NCBI RefSeq assembly: GCF_014203155.1 | Contig: NZ_JACHIK010000004.1 | Span: 186,001-250,000 of the forward strand | Length of the DNA stretch: 64,000 nucleotides | Direction: 5' to 3' | Source: Shinella fusca | Lineage (GTDB): Bacteria > Pseudomonadota > Alphaproteobacteria > Rhizobiales > Rhizobiaceae | In this document: positions 8,864 to 18,958 of the stretch, one piece after another | Layout: every line of letters begins with the position of its first letter | Numbering within the stretch: the stretch's first letter is position 1 | Program-made: the position numbers and the translations under genes | Notes under the pieces: model-generated | The model's input: the letters and a program-made list of their open reading frames with translations, nothing else | Told to the model about the DNA's origin: nothing | Databases searched by the model: none

Positions 8864-9697
8864 ATGCTGGAACACCGCGTTTCGGACTGGGACGACGCCT
8901 ATGCCAACGGCGTGAACATCGCGCGCGGCGACCGCTGGCCGGCGGCCTGGGCGGGACCTGCCGAGACCTTCCGCAACGCGCTTTCCGCGGCGGAGCGCGC
9001 AAGGCTGGACCTTGCCTATGGCGGACGCCCGCGCAACCGCCTCGACCTTTTCCTCCCGGAAGGCAAGCCCAAGGGCCTCGTCGTCTTCGTGCATGGCGGC
9101 TTCTGGCTGCAGCTCGACAAGAGCGTCTGGTCGCATCTTGCGGCGGGCAGCGTGGCGCGCGGCTATGCCGTCGCCATGCCGTCCTATACGCTCTGCCCCG
9201 AGGTGCGCATCGCCGATATCGGCAAAGAGATCGCGGCGGCCGTCACGGAAGCCGCAGGTCTGGTCGACGGCCCGCTGATGCTGACCGGCCATTCCGCCGG
9301 CGGCCATCTCGTCAGCCGCATGGTCACGGCGACGGCGCCGCTGGCGCCCGAGGTCCAACGGCGCATCCGCAACGTCGTTTCCATTTCAGGGCTGCACGAC
9401 CTGCGCCCGCTGCTTCTCACCGCGATGAACGAGAGGCTTCGCCTCGACGAGGCGGAAGCGCTTGCGGAAAGCCCCGCCCTCCTCCGCCCGATGGCGAATG
9501 CCCGCATCACCTGCTGGGCCGGCGCGACGGAGCGCGCGGAATTCCTGCGCCAGAACGCCCTGCTCGCCAATATCTGGACCGGCCTTGGCGCAACCACCGC
9601 CGCCATCGTCGAGCCGAACAGGCACCACTTCGACATCCTCGACGGCCTGACGGATGCGAACCACCCGCTGACGCGGACGCTGCTGTCGGAGGCCTGA
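8864..9697 (+). CDS. Arylformamidase-type alpha/beta hydrolase (N-formylkynurenine formamidase)
   Basis: The likely role is hydrolysis of N-formyl-L-kynurenine to kynurenine plus formate, between KynA and KynU. The 277-residue protein has an HGGFW oxyanion motif (77-81), the nucleophile elbow GHSAGGH with Ser144, and a late histidine near 251-252 (EPNRHHFDIL). HGGxW plus GHSAG is the pattern of the esterase-like kynurenine formamidases, as opposed to the metal-dependent KynB family, so I leave the symbol blank. The gene has a strong RBS and diverges from the ligase-kynA operon. Context makes the assignment strong; a generic esterase is the fallback. Confidence 0.85.
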   Translation: MLEHRVSDWDDAYANGVNIARGDRWPAAWAGPAETFRNALSAAERARLDLAYGGRPRNRLDLFLPEGKPKGLVVFVHGGFWLQLDKSVWSHLAAGSVARGYAVAMPSYTLCPEVRIADIGKEIAAAVTEAAGLVDGPLMLTGHSAGGHLVSRMVTATAPLAPEVQRRIRNVVSISGLHDLRPLLLTAMNERLRLDEAEALAESPALLRPMANARITCWAGATERAEFLRQNALLANIWTGLGATTAAIVEPNRHHFDILDGLTDANHPLTRTLLSEA

Positions 9698-9711
9698 TCG
9701 CCCGCTTCGCG

Positions 9712-10554
9712 TCACGCCGCCTGCTGCTGCTTGGCCCTTGCGACGATCTGCGTCGGGCTGACGAATTGCAGGGCGAGCACCAGCCAGAAGAGCGTCGTGA
9801 CCATGTAGATCACCGCCATGGCGTCGATCGACTGGCCGGCGCGCACGCCGGAGGCGAAGACGGCATAGTAGAGCGAGACCACCAGCGTCTGGGTCGTCGG
9901 CCCGGCGACGAGGAAGGTCAGCTCGAACATGGCGATGGTGCGCACCAGCACGAGGAGCAGCGCGGCCAGCATGCCGGGCAGGAGCAGCGGCAGGAGGATG
10001 CGCAGGAAGAGGCTTCCGGTGCCGGCGCCGAAGACGCGGGCCGCCGCCTCGATGCGCGGGTCGATCTGCTCGATGAAGGGAATCATCACGAGGATGACGA
10101 AGGGCAGCGACGGCACGACATTGATGAAGACCACGCCCCAGAACGAGCCGCCGAGGCCGACCTGGTAGAGCACGGTCGCAAGCGGGATGCCGTAGGTGAG
10201 CGGGGGGATGAGGAGCGGCAGCAGGAAGAGCAGGATGACCGCCCGCTTGCCCGGAAAGTCCCGGCGCGCCAGCGCATAGGCGGTGACGACGCCGACGATG
10301 CCGGAGATCAGCACCACCGTGAAGACGATCTGGAAGGTGACGAGCACCACGTTGGAAAGCTGGAACTCGCGCCAGGCATCGAAATACCAGCGGGTCGTCC
10401 AGCCGGCGGGCAGCCATGTGCCGAGCCAGCGGGTGGCGAAGGAATTGACCAGCACCGCCGCGATGACGGCAAGGAGGTTGAGAACGAAGAGGCCGGCGAG
10501 CGCCCATACGGCAAAGCGCCACAGCTTCGAGCCTATGCCCTGGTCACGGATCAT
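9712..10554 (-). CDS. ABC transporter permease, spermidine/putrescine-iron (PotC) type
   Basis: Second inner-membrane permease of the importer co-transcribed with uxaC; 280 residues and about six helices. The ATPase-docking loop is visible as EAAARVFGAGTGSLFLRILL near residues 180-200. It is the last gene of the minus-strand series uxaC, binding protein, ATPase, permease, permease. Family members carry polyamines, iron, thiamine or phosphonates, but linkage to glucuronate isomerase suggests a hexuronate or related acid here (inference). Confidence 0.8.
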   Translation of the reverse strand: MIRDQGIGSKLWRFAVWALAGLFVLNLLAVIAAVLVNSFATRWLGTWLPAGWTTRWYFDAWREFQLSNVVLVTFQIVFTVVLISGIVGVVTAYALARRDFPGKRAVILLFLLPLLIPPLTYGIPLATVLYQVGLGGSFWGVVFINVVPSLPFVILVMIPFIEQIDPRIEAAARVFGAGTGSLFLRILLPLLLPGMLAALLLVLVRTIAMFELTFLVAGPTTQTLVVSLYYAVFASGVRAGQSIDAMAVIYMVTTLFWLVLALQFVSPTQIVARAKQQQAA

Positions 10555-10605
10555 GGCGTGCCCTTTCCGATGAATGGTGTCCGAAGGATCGCAGCGTGCA
10601 TGGCC

Positions 10606-11480
10606 TTATCCCTTCGTGCCGCCGGCAGGGCCGCGGTAGAAGAAGGAGCGCAGGCCCAGGACGGCCACGACGATGACCAGCTCGACGACGCCCATGATGA
10701 TGGCGATGGCCGTGCCCATCGAGTGGTCGTATTGCTCGAAGGCGGCCTGGTAGGCGGCAATCGAGATCACCCGCGTCGCCCCTGCCGGCGCACCGAGCAG
10801 GACGGCGGAGGGGAAGACCGCGAAAGCCTGCACGAAGGAAAGGCAGAAGGTGACGGCAAGCCCCGGCACGAGAAGCGGCAGGAAGACGCGCATGAAGCGC
10901 TGGCGCGGCTTCGCGCCGAGCGTGGCGGCGGCCTGCTCGATGGCCGGGTCGATGCCGGTTACGTAGGAGAGCGTCAGCAGGAATGCGAACGGAAAGCCCG
11001 TGATCAGCAGCGAGGCGAAGACGCCCCAGTAATTGTTGGTGAGCTTCACCGGCGCATCGAGGATGCCGACGAGGATCAGCGTCCGGTTGAACCAGCCCTG
11101 CGGGCCGAGGAAGGTCAGGAGCCCGTCCGCGACGAAGACCGTGCCGAGCGTCACCGGCAGGACGAGGATCGTCGTCAGGAGGCGCTGCCGGTTCATCAGC
11201 CGCACGCGGAAGGCGATCGGCAGGGCAAGGGCCATGTTGAGGATGGTGACGGGCAGCGCCAGCCAGAGCGTGGCGGCGATGGTGCCGTACTGGAAGCGGT
11301 CGCTGAAGAAGCGCGTATAGTTCGAATACCAGACGCCTTCCTTCGGCGTCAGCGAATCGACGATGCCGTAGAGGAAGGGATAGACGAACAGCGCCACCAT
11401 GACGGCGATGCCCGGCAGCACGAGCAGCGTCGTGCCGTCGATGCCGCGCGCGGCAAGGCGCGTGCCGAGCGACGGCCCGC

Positions 11481-11484
<4 letters not shown>
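10606..11484 (-). CDS. ABC transporter permease, spermidine/putrescine-iron (PotB) type
   Basis: First permease of the uxaC-linked importer; 292 residues and about six helices. The EAA loop is EQAAATLGAKPRQRFMRVFL near 175-195, followed by the PLLVPGLAV turn. The start overlaps the ATPase stop by four bases, so the two are translationally coupled. A 51-base gap separates it from the second permease. Orientation and order match PotABCD-like systems. Confidence 0.8.
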
Positions 11485-12614
<1,130 letters not shown>

Positions 12615-12615
12615 T

Positions 12616-12640
12616 GCGGCGCCCGTGACCGGGGCGCCGC
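12616..12640 (-). repeat. Hairpin between the binding protein and ATPase genes
   Basis: A perfect nine-base stem (12616-12624 with 12632-12640) with a seven-base loop lies in the 44-base gap after the binding-protein stop and immediately before the ATPase start. It lacks a T-tract. It probably stabilises the binding-protein mRNA or reduces ATPase translation. Confidence 0.6.
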
Positions 12641-12658
12641 GAGAGCACATGTTGGCGT

Positions 12659-13834
12659 TCAGCCCTTGGCCGAACCGACCTGCTCGTCCCAGATGCGGAA
12701 GGCATCGACCATCCGGGCAGGTTCCAGCGGAATCTCCAGCGGATTGTTGGCGATCCAGTCCTCGTATTCCGGGCGGCCGAATTCGGCGATCACGTCCTGG
12801 CTTGCCTGCGGCGCCATGTCGAGCGTCACGTCCTTGACGGCCGGGCCCGGATAGAAATAGCCCTCGTCATAGGCGATGGCCTGCTGCTTGGGCTGCAGGA
12901 TGAAGTTGATGACGTCGAGGAGGACATTCACCTTCTCGTCGGAAACGCCCTTCGGAATGACGGCATAATGCGCATCGGTGACCCAGTGGAAGCCGGCGAG
13001 CGTGCCGACCTTCGCCTCCGCCGGAACGATGCCGAGGGCGCGCGGGTTGATGTCCCAGCCGGTCGTCGAGACGATGATGTCGCGCGTGCCTTCGCCGAGC
13101 TCCTTCATGGTCTGGCCGGTACCCGTGCCGTAATATTCGACATGCTTGCCGAGTTCCTTCAGGTATTCCCAGGTCTTGCTCCAGCCTTTGACCGGGTCGA
13201 GCGGATCGCTGTCGCCGAGGAGGTAGGGAAGGCCCATCAGGAAGGTGCGGCCGGGGCCGGAATTGGCCGGGCGTGCATAGATGAACTTGTTCGGATTGGC
13301 CTTCGCCCATTCCAGCAGCTCTTCGGCCGACTTCGGCGGCGTGGCGACGCGGTCGGGCATGTATTCGATCAGCGGGCCGGAAGGATAATAGGTCACGACG
13401 ACGCCGCGGTCCTTGGCGAGCGCCTGCATCTTGGAGGCCTGCGGGATGTAGATCGAGGCAAGATCGGGAAGCTCGCCCTTGTGGGCGGAAAGGTCGATCC
13501 ACAGGTCCTGGTCGAGACCGGCGGAGAGCGCGTCGGTGCCGGTCAGCACGAGGTCGATATCGACATGGCCGGCGGCCTGCTGCGCCTGGATCTTGGCGGG
13601 AAGCTCGGGGGCCGGCGCCTTGGTGAAGGCGAAGCTCGAGACCCATTCGGGCTTGGCCGCCGCATAGTTCTCGAACATGCCCTGCGTCAGCGCGAGGTTG
13701 CCCGCGACGTCGACGATGGTGATCGTGACCGGGCTGGCGGGCGCCGTGAGGGCCGCGAAGCTGCGGGCGGGCAGCAGGCCGAGGCCCGCCATGCCGGCGA
13801 CGCCGCCGACGAATGTTCTGCGTGTGATCTGCAT
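12659..13834 (-). CDS. Tat-exported periplasmic binding protein of a spermidine/iron-class ABC importer
   Basis: A binding protein of about 391 residues from the ATG at 13834. The N-terminus MQITRRTFVGGVAGMAG is a twin-arginine signal, implying export of the folded protein. The mature part starts near VTITIVDVAGN and resembles type II periplasmic folds of the polyamine/iron group (SBP_bac_8). It follows uxaC by 54 bases, and the ATPase and permeases follow it. The ligand is unknown; operon membership points to a sugar acid. Confidence 0.8.
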   Translation of the reverse strand: MQITRRTFVGGVAGMAGLGLLPARSFAALTAPASPVTITIVDVAGNLALTQGMFENYAAAKPEWVSSFAFTKAPAPELPAKIQAQQAAGHVDIDLVLTGTDALSAGLDQDLWIDLSAHKGELPDLASIYIPQASKMQALAKDRGVVVTYYPSGPLIEYMPDRVATPPKSAEELLEWAKANPNKFIYARPANSGPGRTFLMGLPYLLGDSDPLDPVKGWSKTWEYLKELGKHVEYYGTGTGQTMKELGEGTRDIIVSTTGWDINPRALGIVPAEAKVGTLAGFHWVTDAHYAVIPKGVSDEKVNVLLDVINFILQPKQQAIAYDEGYFYPGPAVKDVTLDMAPQASQDVIAEFGRPEYEDWIANNPLEIPLEPARMVDAFRIWDEQVGSAKG

Positions 13835-13888
13835 TTCGTTCTCCTCCATCGTTAAACCGGCCGTCTCCGGGCGCCCGGCGTTTTCATC

Positions 13889-15289
13889 TCAAAGGCGATA
13901 GGCTTTCTTCGCGAGGCCGTAGGCAAGGTCACGCGCAAGATCGTGCGCCTCCGCCTCGTCGAGGCGGTGATCGGCAACGAGCCGGGCGAGGTAGGCGCAG
14001 TCCACCCGCCGCGCCATGTCGTGCCGCGCGGGGATCGACAGGTAGGCGCGGGTATCGTCGTTGAAGCCGACCGTGTTGTAGAAGCCGCAGGTCTCCGTCG
14101 TCGTCTCGCGGAAGCGGCGCATGCCCTCGGGGCTGTCGAAGAACCACCAGGCGGGGCCGAGCCGCAGCGCCGGATAGTGGCCGGCAAGCGGGGCGAGCTC
14201 GCGCGAATAGGTACTCTCGTCGAGCGTGAAGAGGATGAGCGTGAGGGCCGGGTCGTTGCCGACGGCATCGAGCAGCGGCTTCAGCGCGCGCACATAGTCC
14301 GTCGCCTTCGGGATGTCGGCGCCCTTGTCCGGCCCGAAGGCCTCAAAGAGCGAGGGGTTGTGGTTGCGGAACGAGCCGGGATGAAGCTGCATGACGAGGC
14401 CGTCGTCCTGGCTCATGCGCGCCATCTCCGTCAGCATCTGGCCGCGGAAGGCCTCGGCCTCCGCCGCATCCGCCTTGCCGGATAGCACCTTGTCGAACAG
14501 GGCGGCCGCTTCATCCGCCGGCAGGTTGCTCGTTTGCGCGCTGGGATGGCCATGGTCGGAGGCCGTCGCGCCCTGCGCCTTGAAGAAGGCGCGCCGGGCG
14601 TGGTGCGCGGCAAGGTAGCCCGCCCACGTCGCCGGCTCGCCCGTCATGGCGAGAAGCCGTTCCACGTTGCCCGCAAAACCGGCCGCTTCCGGGTCCACCA
14701 CGGCGTCCGGCCGGTAGGTCGGCAGGACGCGGCCGTGCCAGCCCGAGCGGCGCACTGCATCGTGGTGGGCAAGGTCGTCGAGCGCACCGTCCGTCGTGGC
14801 GATCGCCTCGATGCCGAAGGTGTCGTAGAGCGCACGCGGACGCAGTGCCGGGGTGGCGATGGCCGCGGCGATCCGGTCGTAGAGCGCATCGGCGTTCTGC
14901 GGCGTCAGGCGCTCGTCGATACCGAAGACGAGCTCCAGCGAATGCTCGAACCAGAGCCGCGTCGGCGTGCCGGCGAAGAGGTGGAAATGCTCGGCGAAGA
15001 GCCGCCAGATGCGGCGGCCATCGGGGCGGACACCCGTTCCGTCGCGCCGCGCCACGCCGAGGTCTTCCAGCCGCACGCCCTGGGAATAGAGCATCCGCGT
15101 GGCGTAGTGATCGGGCGTGATGAAAAGCGCGGCCGGATCGGGGAACGCCGGATCCTCCGCGTACCAGACGGGGTCCGTATGGCCGTGCGGCGAAACGATC
15201 GGCAGGCCCGCCACGCCGTCGTAGAGGCGCCGGGCGATTGCCCGGATGCCCGGCTCGGCAGGCAGAAGCCGATCAGGATGCAATGCCAT
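13889..15289 (-). CDS. uxaC: Glucuronate/galacturonate isomerase
   Basis: Converts D-glucuronate to D-fructuronate and D-galacturonate to D-tagaturonate at the head of hexuronate catabolism. At 466 residues it has the family length and the metal-binding motif SPHGHTDPVWYAED near 33-46, followed by the family text LFITPDHYATRMLYSQG. The start at 15289 has GGAG upstream. It is the first gene of the operon with the Tat-type ABC importer. A 24-base palindrome (15327-15350) overlaps its probable promoter, and a near-identical motif precedes the kdu operon, so both are probably controlled by the GntR protein at 54971-55741. Confidence 0.95.
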   Translation of the reverse strand: MALHPDRLLPAEPGIRAIARRLYDGVAGLPIVSPHGHTDPVWYAEDPAFPDPAALFITPDHYATRMLYSQGVRLEDLGVARRDGTGVRPDGRRIWRLFAEHFHLFAGTPTRLWFEHSLELVFGIDERLTPQNADALYDRIAAAIATPALRPRALYDTFGIEAIATTDGALDDLAHHDAVRRSGWHGRVLPTYRPDAVVDPEAAGFAGNVERLLAMTGEPATWAGYLAAHHARRAFFKAQGATASDHGHPSAQTSNLPADEAAALFDKVLSGKADAAEAEAFRGQMLTEMARMSQDDGLVMQLHPGSFRNHNPSLFEAFGPDKGADIPKATDYVRALKPLLDAVGNDPALTLILFTLDESTYSRELAPLAGHYPALRLGPAWWFFDSPEGMRRFRETTTETCGFYNTVGFNDDTRAYLSIPARHDMARRVDCAYLARLVADHRLDEAEAHDLARDLAYGLAKKAYRL

Positions 15290-15326
15290 TTCCGCCGTCT
15301 CCTCCCGCGGTCAAGTCCTCAGGGAG

Positions 15327-15350
15327 TTTTGTATACTAGTATGCAAAACC
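15327..15350 (-). promoter_or_regulatory. Palindromic GntR-type operator overlapping the uxaC promoter
   Basis: The 24 bases form an inverted repeat centred at 15338/15339 in which 11 of 12 base pairs match (half site GTTTTGTATACT). It resembles operators of FadR-subfamily GntR proteins such as ExuR/UxuR. On the minus strand it covers a -10-like TATACA (15331-15336), 16 bases from a -35-like TTGACT (15353-15358), so bound protein would block transcription of uxaC. Confidence 0.75.
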
Positions 15351-15545
15351 GAGTCAACCGACGGATTCCATATTACGAGCGACATTTCGCGCAGCTCGCG
15401 GAGCCCCGGCAGCGCGGGGTTTCGCAAGCACGCGCGCGCCGGAGCGGCGCGGTTGGCATGTCTGGATCAGGTGAAGAGGAGAGATGCGGCGATACGGCGC
15501 CGGTGCTGCCATCGCGCACGCCGTCGGCCGGCGGCAAGGCAAAGG

Positions 15546-15574
15546 GCGGCGGCGCCGGTCGATGGCGCCGCCGC
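15546..15574 (-). terminator. GC-rich hairpin after the seven-gene ring-cleavage operon
   Basis: A perfect 11-base stem (15546-15556 with 15564-15574) and a seven-base loop begin 6 bases downstream of the APC permease stop. The downstream minus-strand sequence is not T-rich, so it may be a weak or factor-assisted terminator, or a 3-prime end stabiliser. The rest of 15351-15580 shows no gene. Confidence 0.5.
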
Positions 15575-15580
15575 GGTCCG

Positions 15581-17023
15581 TCAGGTGTTGTTCTGGCCCA
15601 TCCGGGCGTAGGCGGCCGGGTTGGTCGCCTTGAGCCGGCTCGCCATGGCGAAGCCGACGATGCCCGCGGCGGGGATGAGCGCCGGCAGGATGATGCCGAG
15701 CGAACCGCCGGCAGTCTGCGTCAGGTCGCCGAAGTTGATGAAGATGTAGACGAAGAGCGCCGCCATCACGAGGCCGGACACGGCCGGCAGGATCAGCGTC
15801 GTCAGCGCCGGATTGCCGCCGCCCTTCTTGCGGAAGAAGACGATGACGGACAGCGAGGTGATCGTCATCATGCCGAGCACGCCGAGCGTGCCGATCTGGC
15901 TGATCCAGGTGAACATGTTGAGCACCGGATCGAGGCCGAGGCCGGCGAAGACGGCAAGCACGACGAGCGCCATGACCGTCTGCACGACCGAGCCGATATG
16001 CGGGCTCTGGTGGGCGTCGTGCGTGCGGCCGAAGGCGGCCGGCAGCAGGCCTTCGCGGCCGGCCACGTAGCTGTAGCGGGCAATGTAGTTGTGGAAGGCG
16101 CTGATCGCGGCAAAGAGACTGGAGACGAGCAGCAGGCCGGCAATCGCCGGCACCGGCCCGCCGACATAGGTGCCGGCCAGATCGAAGAAGAACGAGGTCG
16201 GATCCGGCAGGGCGCCGATGGCCGGCACGAGCTTGTCGGCCCCGACGCCCGCGATCATCAGCCACGTCGTGAAGACGAAGAAGAGGCCGATCATCAGCAC
16301 CGAGAGATAGGTGGCGCGCGGAATGGTCCTTTCCGGATCCCGCGCCTCCTCGGCATAGATCGTCGTCGCCTCGAAACCGATGAAGGAGCCGAGGCAGAAG
16401 AGGATCGCCGCGGTGAGCGAGCCGGAGAAGATCGCCGTCGTGTCGAAGAAGTTGAAGGAAAGGCCCTCGGCCCCGCCGCTGCCGAGGATCGCGAAATCGA
16501 CCAGCAGCACGACGAGGTATTCGAGCACGACCAGCACGATCATCACCTTTGCCGAGAGGTCGACCTGCCGGTAGCCGAGCGTGCCGACGAGGAGGACGGC
16601 GACGAGGCTCCACAGATACCAGGGCAGGTTGACGCCGAAGCCGGCGAAGACGCCGCTGGCGATGCCGCCGAGAAGGCCGATCAGGCCGAACTGCATGGCG
16701 TTGTAGGCGACGACCGCGATGATCGCGACCGCGCCGGCCATGCGCCCGCCAAGGCCGCGCGCGGCATAGGCGTAGAAGGCGCCGGCATTGGTGACATGGC
16801 GCGACATCGCCACGTAGCCGGCCGAAAAGGCCAGCATGATCAGCGTCATCAGGAGGAAGGTGGCCGGAATGCCGGTCCCGTTGCCGATGAGGAAGGAAAT
16901 CGGCACCGCGCCGGCAACGCCGGTCAAAGGTGCCGCGGCCGAGATCACCATGAAGGTCACGGCGATCAGCCCCAGCGAATTTCTGCGGAGCTGGTTCAGC
17001 CCCGCCGTTGTCACGTCTGTCAT
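15581..17023 (-). CDS. APC-superfamily amino acid/amine permease
   Basis: A 480-residue integral membrane protein with about 12 helices. The N-terminal signature AVTFMVISAAAPLTGVAG and the later FCLGSFIGFEATTIYAEEA mark the APC superfamily. It is the last gene of the operon starting with the nicX-like gene, 78 bases after the flavin reductase. It likely takes up the amine or amino-acid-like compound on which the operon acts. Together with the GS-like ligase this suggests an amino-bearing substrate; the cargo is unknown. Confidence 0.88.
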   Translation of the reverse strand: MTDVTTAGLNQLRRNSLGLIAVTFMVISAAAPLTGVAGAVPISFLIGNGTGIPATFLLMTLIMLAFSAGYVAMSRHVTNAGAFYAYAARGLGGRMAGAVAIIAVVAYNAMQFGLIGLLGGIASGVFAGFGVNLPWYLWSLVAVLLVGTLGYRQVDLSAKVMIVLVVLEYLVVLLVDFAILGSGGAEGLSFNFFDTTAIFSGSLTAAILFCLGSFIGFEATTIYAEEARDPERTIPRATYLSVLMIGLFFVFTTWLMIAGVGADKLVPAIGALPDPTSFFFDLAGTYVGGPVPAIAGLLLVSSLFAAISAFHNYIARYSYVAGREGLLPAAFGRTHDAHQSPHIGSVVQTVMALVVLAVFAGLGLDPVLNMFTWISQIGTLGVLGMMTITSLSVIVFFRKKGGGNPALTTLILPAVSGLVMAALFVYIFINFGDLTQTAGGSLGIILPALIPAAGIVGFAMASRLKATNPAAYARMGQNNT

Positions 17024-17101
17024 TGTTCTCTCCAGTTTTGGTTCCCCATTCGCCGGCTCACCGCACCGGCATCCGCAGCCTCGGTTTGTTTTTCTTGCGC
17101 G

Positions 17102-17608
17102 CTACGACAGTTGAACCGCCCGGTGATAGGCCCGGTGGCCGTAGAGCAGAGAGGCCGGGTTTTCCGACAAGCGGACGTTCATGACACGTCCGATGATGAT
17201 GTGATGCGTTTCCCAGAGCACGGAGGTCGCGACCTGGCACTGGAAGCTCGCCGTCGCGCCGACGAGGGCCGGCTGGCCGAGCTCGCCCGGCGACCAGGGC
17301 GCCTGCTCGAAGCGGGCCGCGTGTTCGCCGGCGGCAAGGCGTCCCGCGAAGAGATCGGAGACCTGATGCTGGTCCTCGTGGAGGAGATTGGCGCAGAAGG
17401 CGCGGTTCTTCAGGATCGCCGCCGCGACGGGGCTCATGTGGTGGAGGCAGGCGAGCAGCGACGGGTGGTCGCCATCGGCCGAGACCGAGGTCAGCGAACT
17501 GATCGTGACGCCGAAACGTCCCGCCTCGCCATCCGTCGTCACCACCGCGACGAAGGTGGCCGCACGGCTCATGCCTTCGAGGAATTGCATGCGAAGTTCC
17601 GGTTTCAT
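17102..17608 (-). CDS. Flavin reductase (HpaC/DIM6-NTAB family)
   Basis: A small NAD(P)H:flavin oxidoreductase of 168 residues from the ATG at 17608, 4 bases after the GS-like gene. The family text FGVTISSLTSVSADGDHPSL (about 32-51) forms the flavin-binding turn and ILKNRAFCANLLHEDQ follows. Such proteins supply reduced FMN/FAD to two-component monooxygenases. The only plausible oxygenase partner in the operon is the acyl-CoA-dehydrogenase-like protein at 20884-22194. That pairing is inference but fits known two-component systems. Confidence 0.88.
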   Translation of the reverse strand: MKPELRMQFLEGMSRAATFVAVVTTDGEAGRFGVTISSLTSVSADGDHPSLLACLHHMSPVAAAILKNRAFCANLLHEDQHQVSDLFAGRLAAGEHAARFEQAPWSPGELGQPALVGATASFQCQVATSVLWETHHIIIGRVMNVRLSENPASLLYGHRAYHRAVQLS

Positions 17609-17612
17609 GGCG

Positions 17613-18956
17613 CTACCCCAGGTCAAAGAAGCGTTGCAGTTCTACATCGGGCACTTTCTTGCAGAATTCGTCGTGCTGGCTCTGGCGGCTGGCGGCGAAG
17701 GCCTCGACGAAACGCTCGCCGAGCCAGTCCTTCGCGAAGGAGGAGGTGCGCAGCCGCGCGATCGCCTCCGGCATGGAGCGGGCGAAATCCGGCCCCGCGC
17801 CTGCCTGCACATAGCCGTTGCCGATCACCTCCGGCTCCGGCTCGATGCCTTCCAGAATGCCGGCAACGCCCGCCGCCACGGTCGCGGCGACCGTCAGGTA
17901 AGGATTGGTGTCGGCGCCCGGCAGGCGGTTTTCGACGCGCAGCGAGCCCGCGTCGTGGCCGACGACGCGGAAGCAGGTCGTGCGGTTCTCGAAGCCCCAG
18001 GTAAGGCCCGGCGGGGCGAAGGTGCCGGGCGCAAAACGCCGGTAGGAATTGACGGTCGGCTGGAAGATCAGCGTCATGTCGCCGATATATCTCTGCAGGC
18101 CGCCGATGAAGTGGCGGAAGGCCTGCGACATGCCGTTTCGGCCGGCCGGATCGTGGAAGACCTTTCGCCCCTGCCCGTCCGTCAGGCTGACATGGAGGTG
18201 GATCGACTGGCTGTCGGCATCCTCCGTCCAGCGCGGCATGAAGGTGACGCACTTGCCCTGCCGTTGCGCCAGCGCCCGCACGAAATTCTTCAGCAGCACG
18301 AGCTGGTCGGCCGGCTCCAGCCCCGTGCCGGCCGCAATGCACGCCTCGAGGAAACCGCCGCCGATCTCCTCGTGCATCTTGGCAAGGTCGATCCTCAACG
18401 GCTCGCAGATCCCGGCCAGCGCCTCGTACCATTCCGTCTGCTGCACCTGGTAGAGCACGAGGTCGTGGCTCTTGTGCATGGTCGCGGTCCTGAGATTGCG
18501 GTAGCCCTTTTCGCGGGCGCTTTCCGGCGTCTCGTCGAACAGCGTGTATTCCAGCTCCATGCCGTAGCGCGGCGCAAAGCCCGCCTTGCCGGCGCGGGCC
18601 AGAACGCGCGTCAGGAGCGAGCGCGGGCAAAGCTCGGCCATCGGCCCGCCATAGTTGGAAAGGACGAGCAGGTCGTGCCCCGGCTTCGACCAGGGCAGGC
18701 GTCGCACCGTCGCGGGATCCACCACCAGCGGGTCGTCGTGGAAATCCGACGCGTCGTCGGAGACGCCCGGGATGTTGAGGACGACGTCCGTCGGGTCCAG
18801 CGCGAAGGTGACCGGGGACATGCCCATGCCGGCGCGGGCGATGCCGGCGAGCGACCGCACGGACACCATCTGCCCGCGAAGAAGGCCGTTCGTATCGGTC
18901 ATGGCGACGGTGGCGAAACGGCTTGCAGGATCGGCGAGGTAGGCGTCGAGGGTCAT
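17613..18956 (-). CDS. Glutamine-synthetase-like gamma-glutamyl ligase
   Basis: A 447-residue glutamine synthetase superfamily member of the type that ligates glutamate to amines (PuuA, IpuC, aniline-type GS-like ligases). The catalytic-domain start GMELEYTLFDE supplies the metal-binding Glu residues. NRTTCFRVVGHDAGSLRVE with ENRLPGADTNPYL forms the substrate region. It is shorter than housekeeping GlnA, and the adenylylation-site region is not recognisable. It is 2 bases downstream of the TetR gene. In this operon it could gamma-glutamylate an aryl amine or amino acid before ring oxidation, or recycle nitrogen; the substrate is unknown. Confidence 0.8.
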   Translation of the reverse strand: MTLDAYLADPASRFATVAMTDTNGLLRGQMVSVRSLAGIARAGMGMSPVTFALDPTDVVLNIPGVSDDASDFHDDPLVVDPATVRRLPWSKPGHDLLVLSNYGGPMAELCPRSLLTRVLARAGKAGFAPRYGMELEYTLFDETPESAREKGYRNLRTATMHKSHDLVLYQVQQTEWYEALAGICEPLRIDLAKMHEEIGGGFLEACIAAGTGLEPADQLVLLKNFVRALAQRQGKCVTFMPRWTEDADSQSIHLHVSLTDGQGRKVFHDPAGRNGMSQAFRHFIGGLQRYIGDMTLIFQPTVNSYRRFAPGTFAPPGLTWGFENRTTCFRVVGHDAGSLRVENRLPGADTNPYLTVAATVAAGVAGILEGIEPEPEVIGNGYVQAGAGPDFARSMPEAIARLRTSSFAKDWLGERFVEAFAASRQSQHDEFCKKVPDVELQRFFDLG

Positions 18957-18958
18957 GG

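Noticed and set aside
14534-18004. Very long plus-strand open frame of over 1,100 codons antisense to uxaC, the permease and the flavin reductase
   Set aside because: Its translation is low-complexity Arg/Glu/Gly-rich text with no domain, and it lies opposite clear genes; it is an artefact of high GC at third codon positions.
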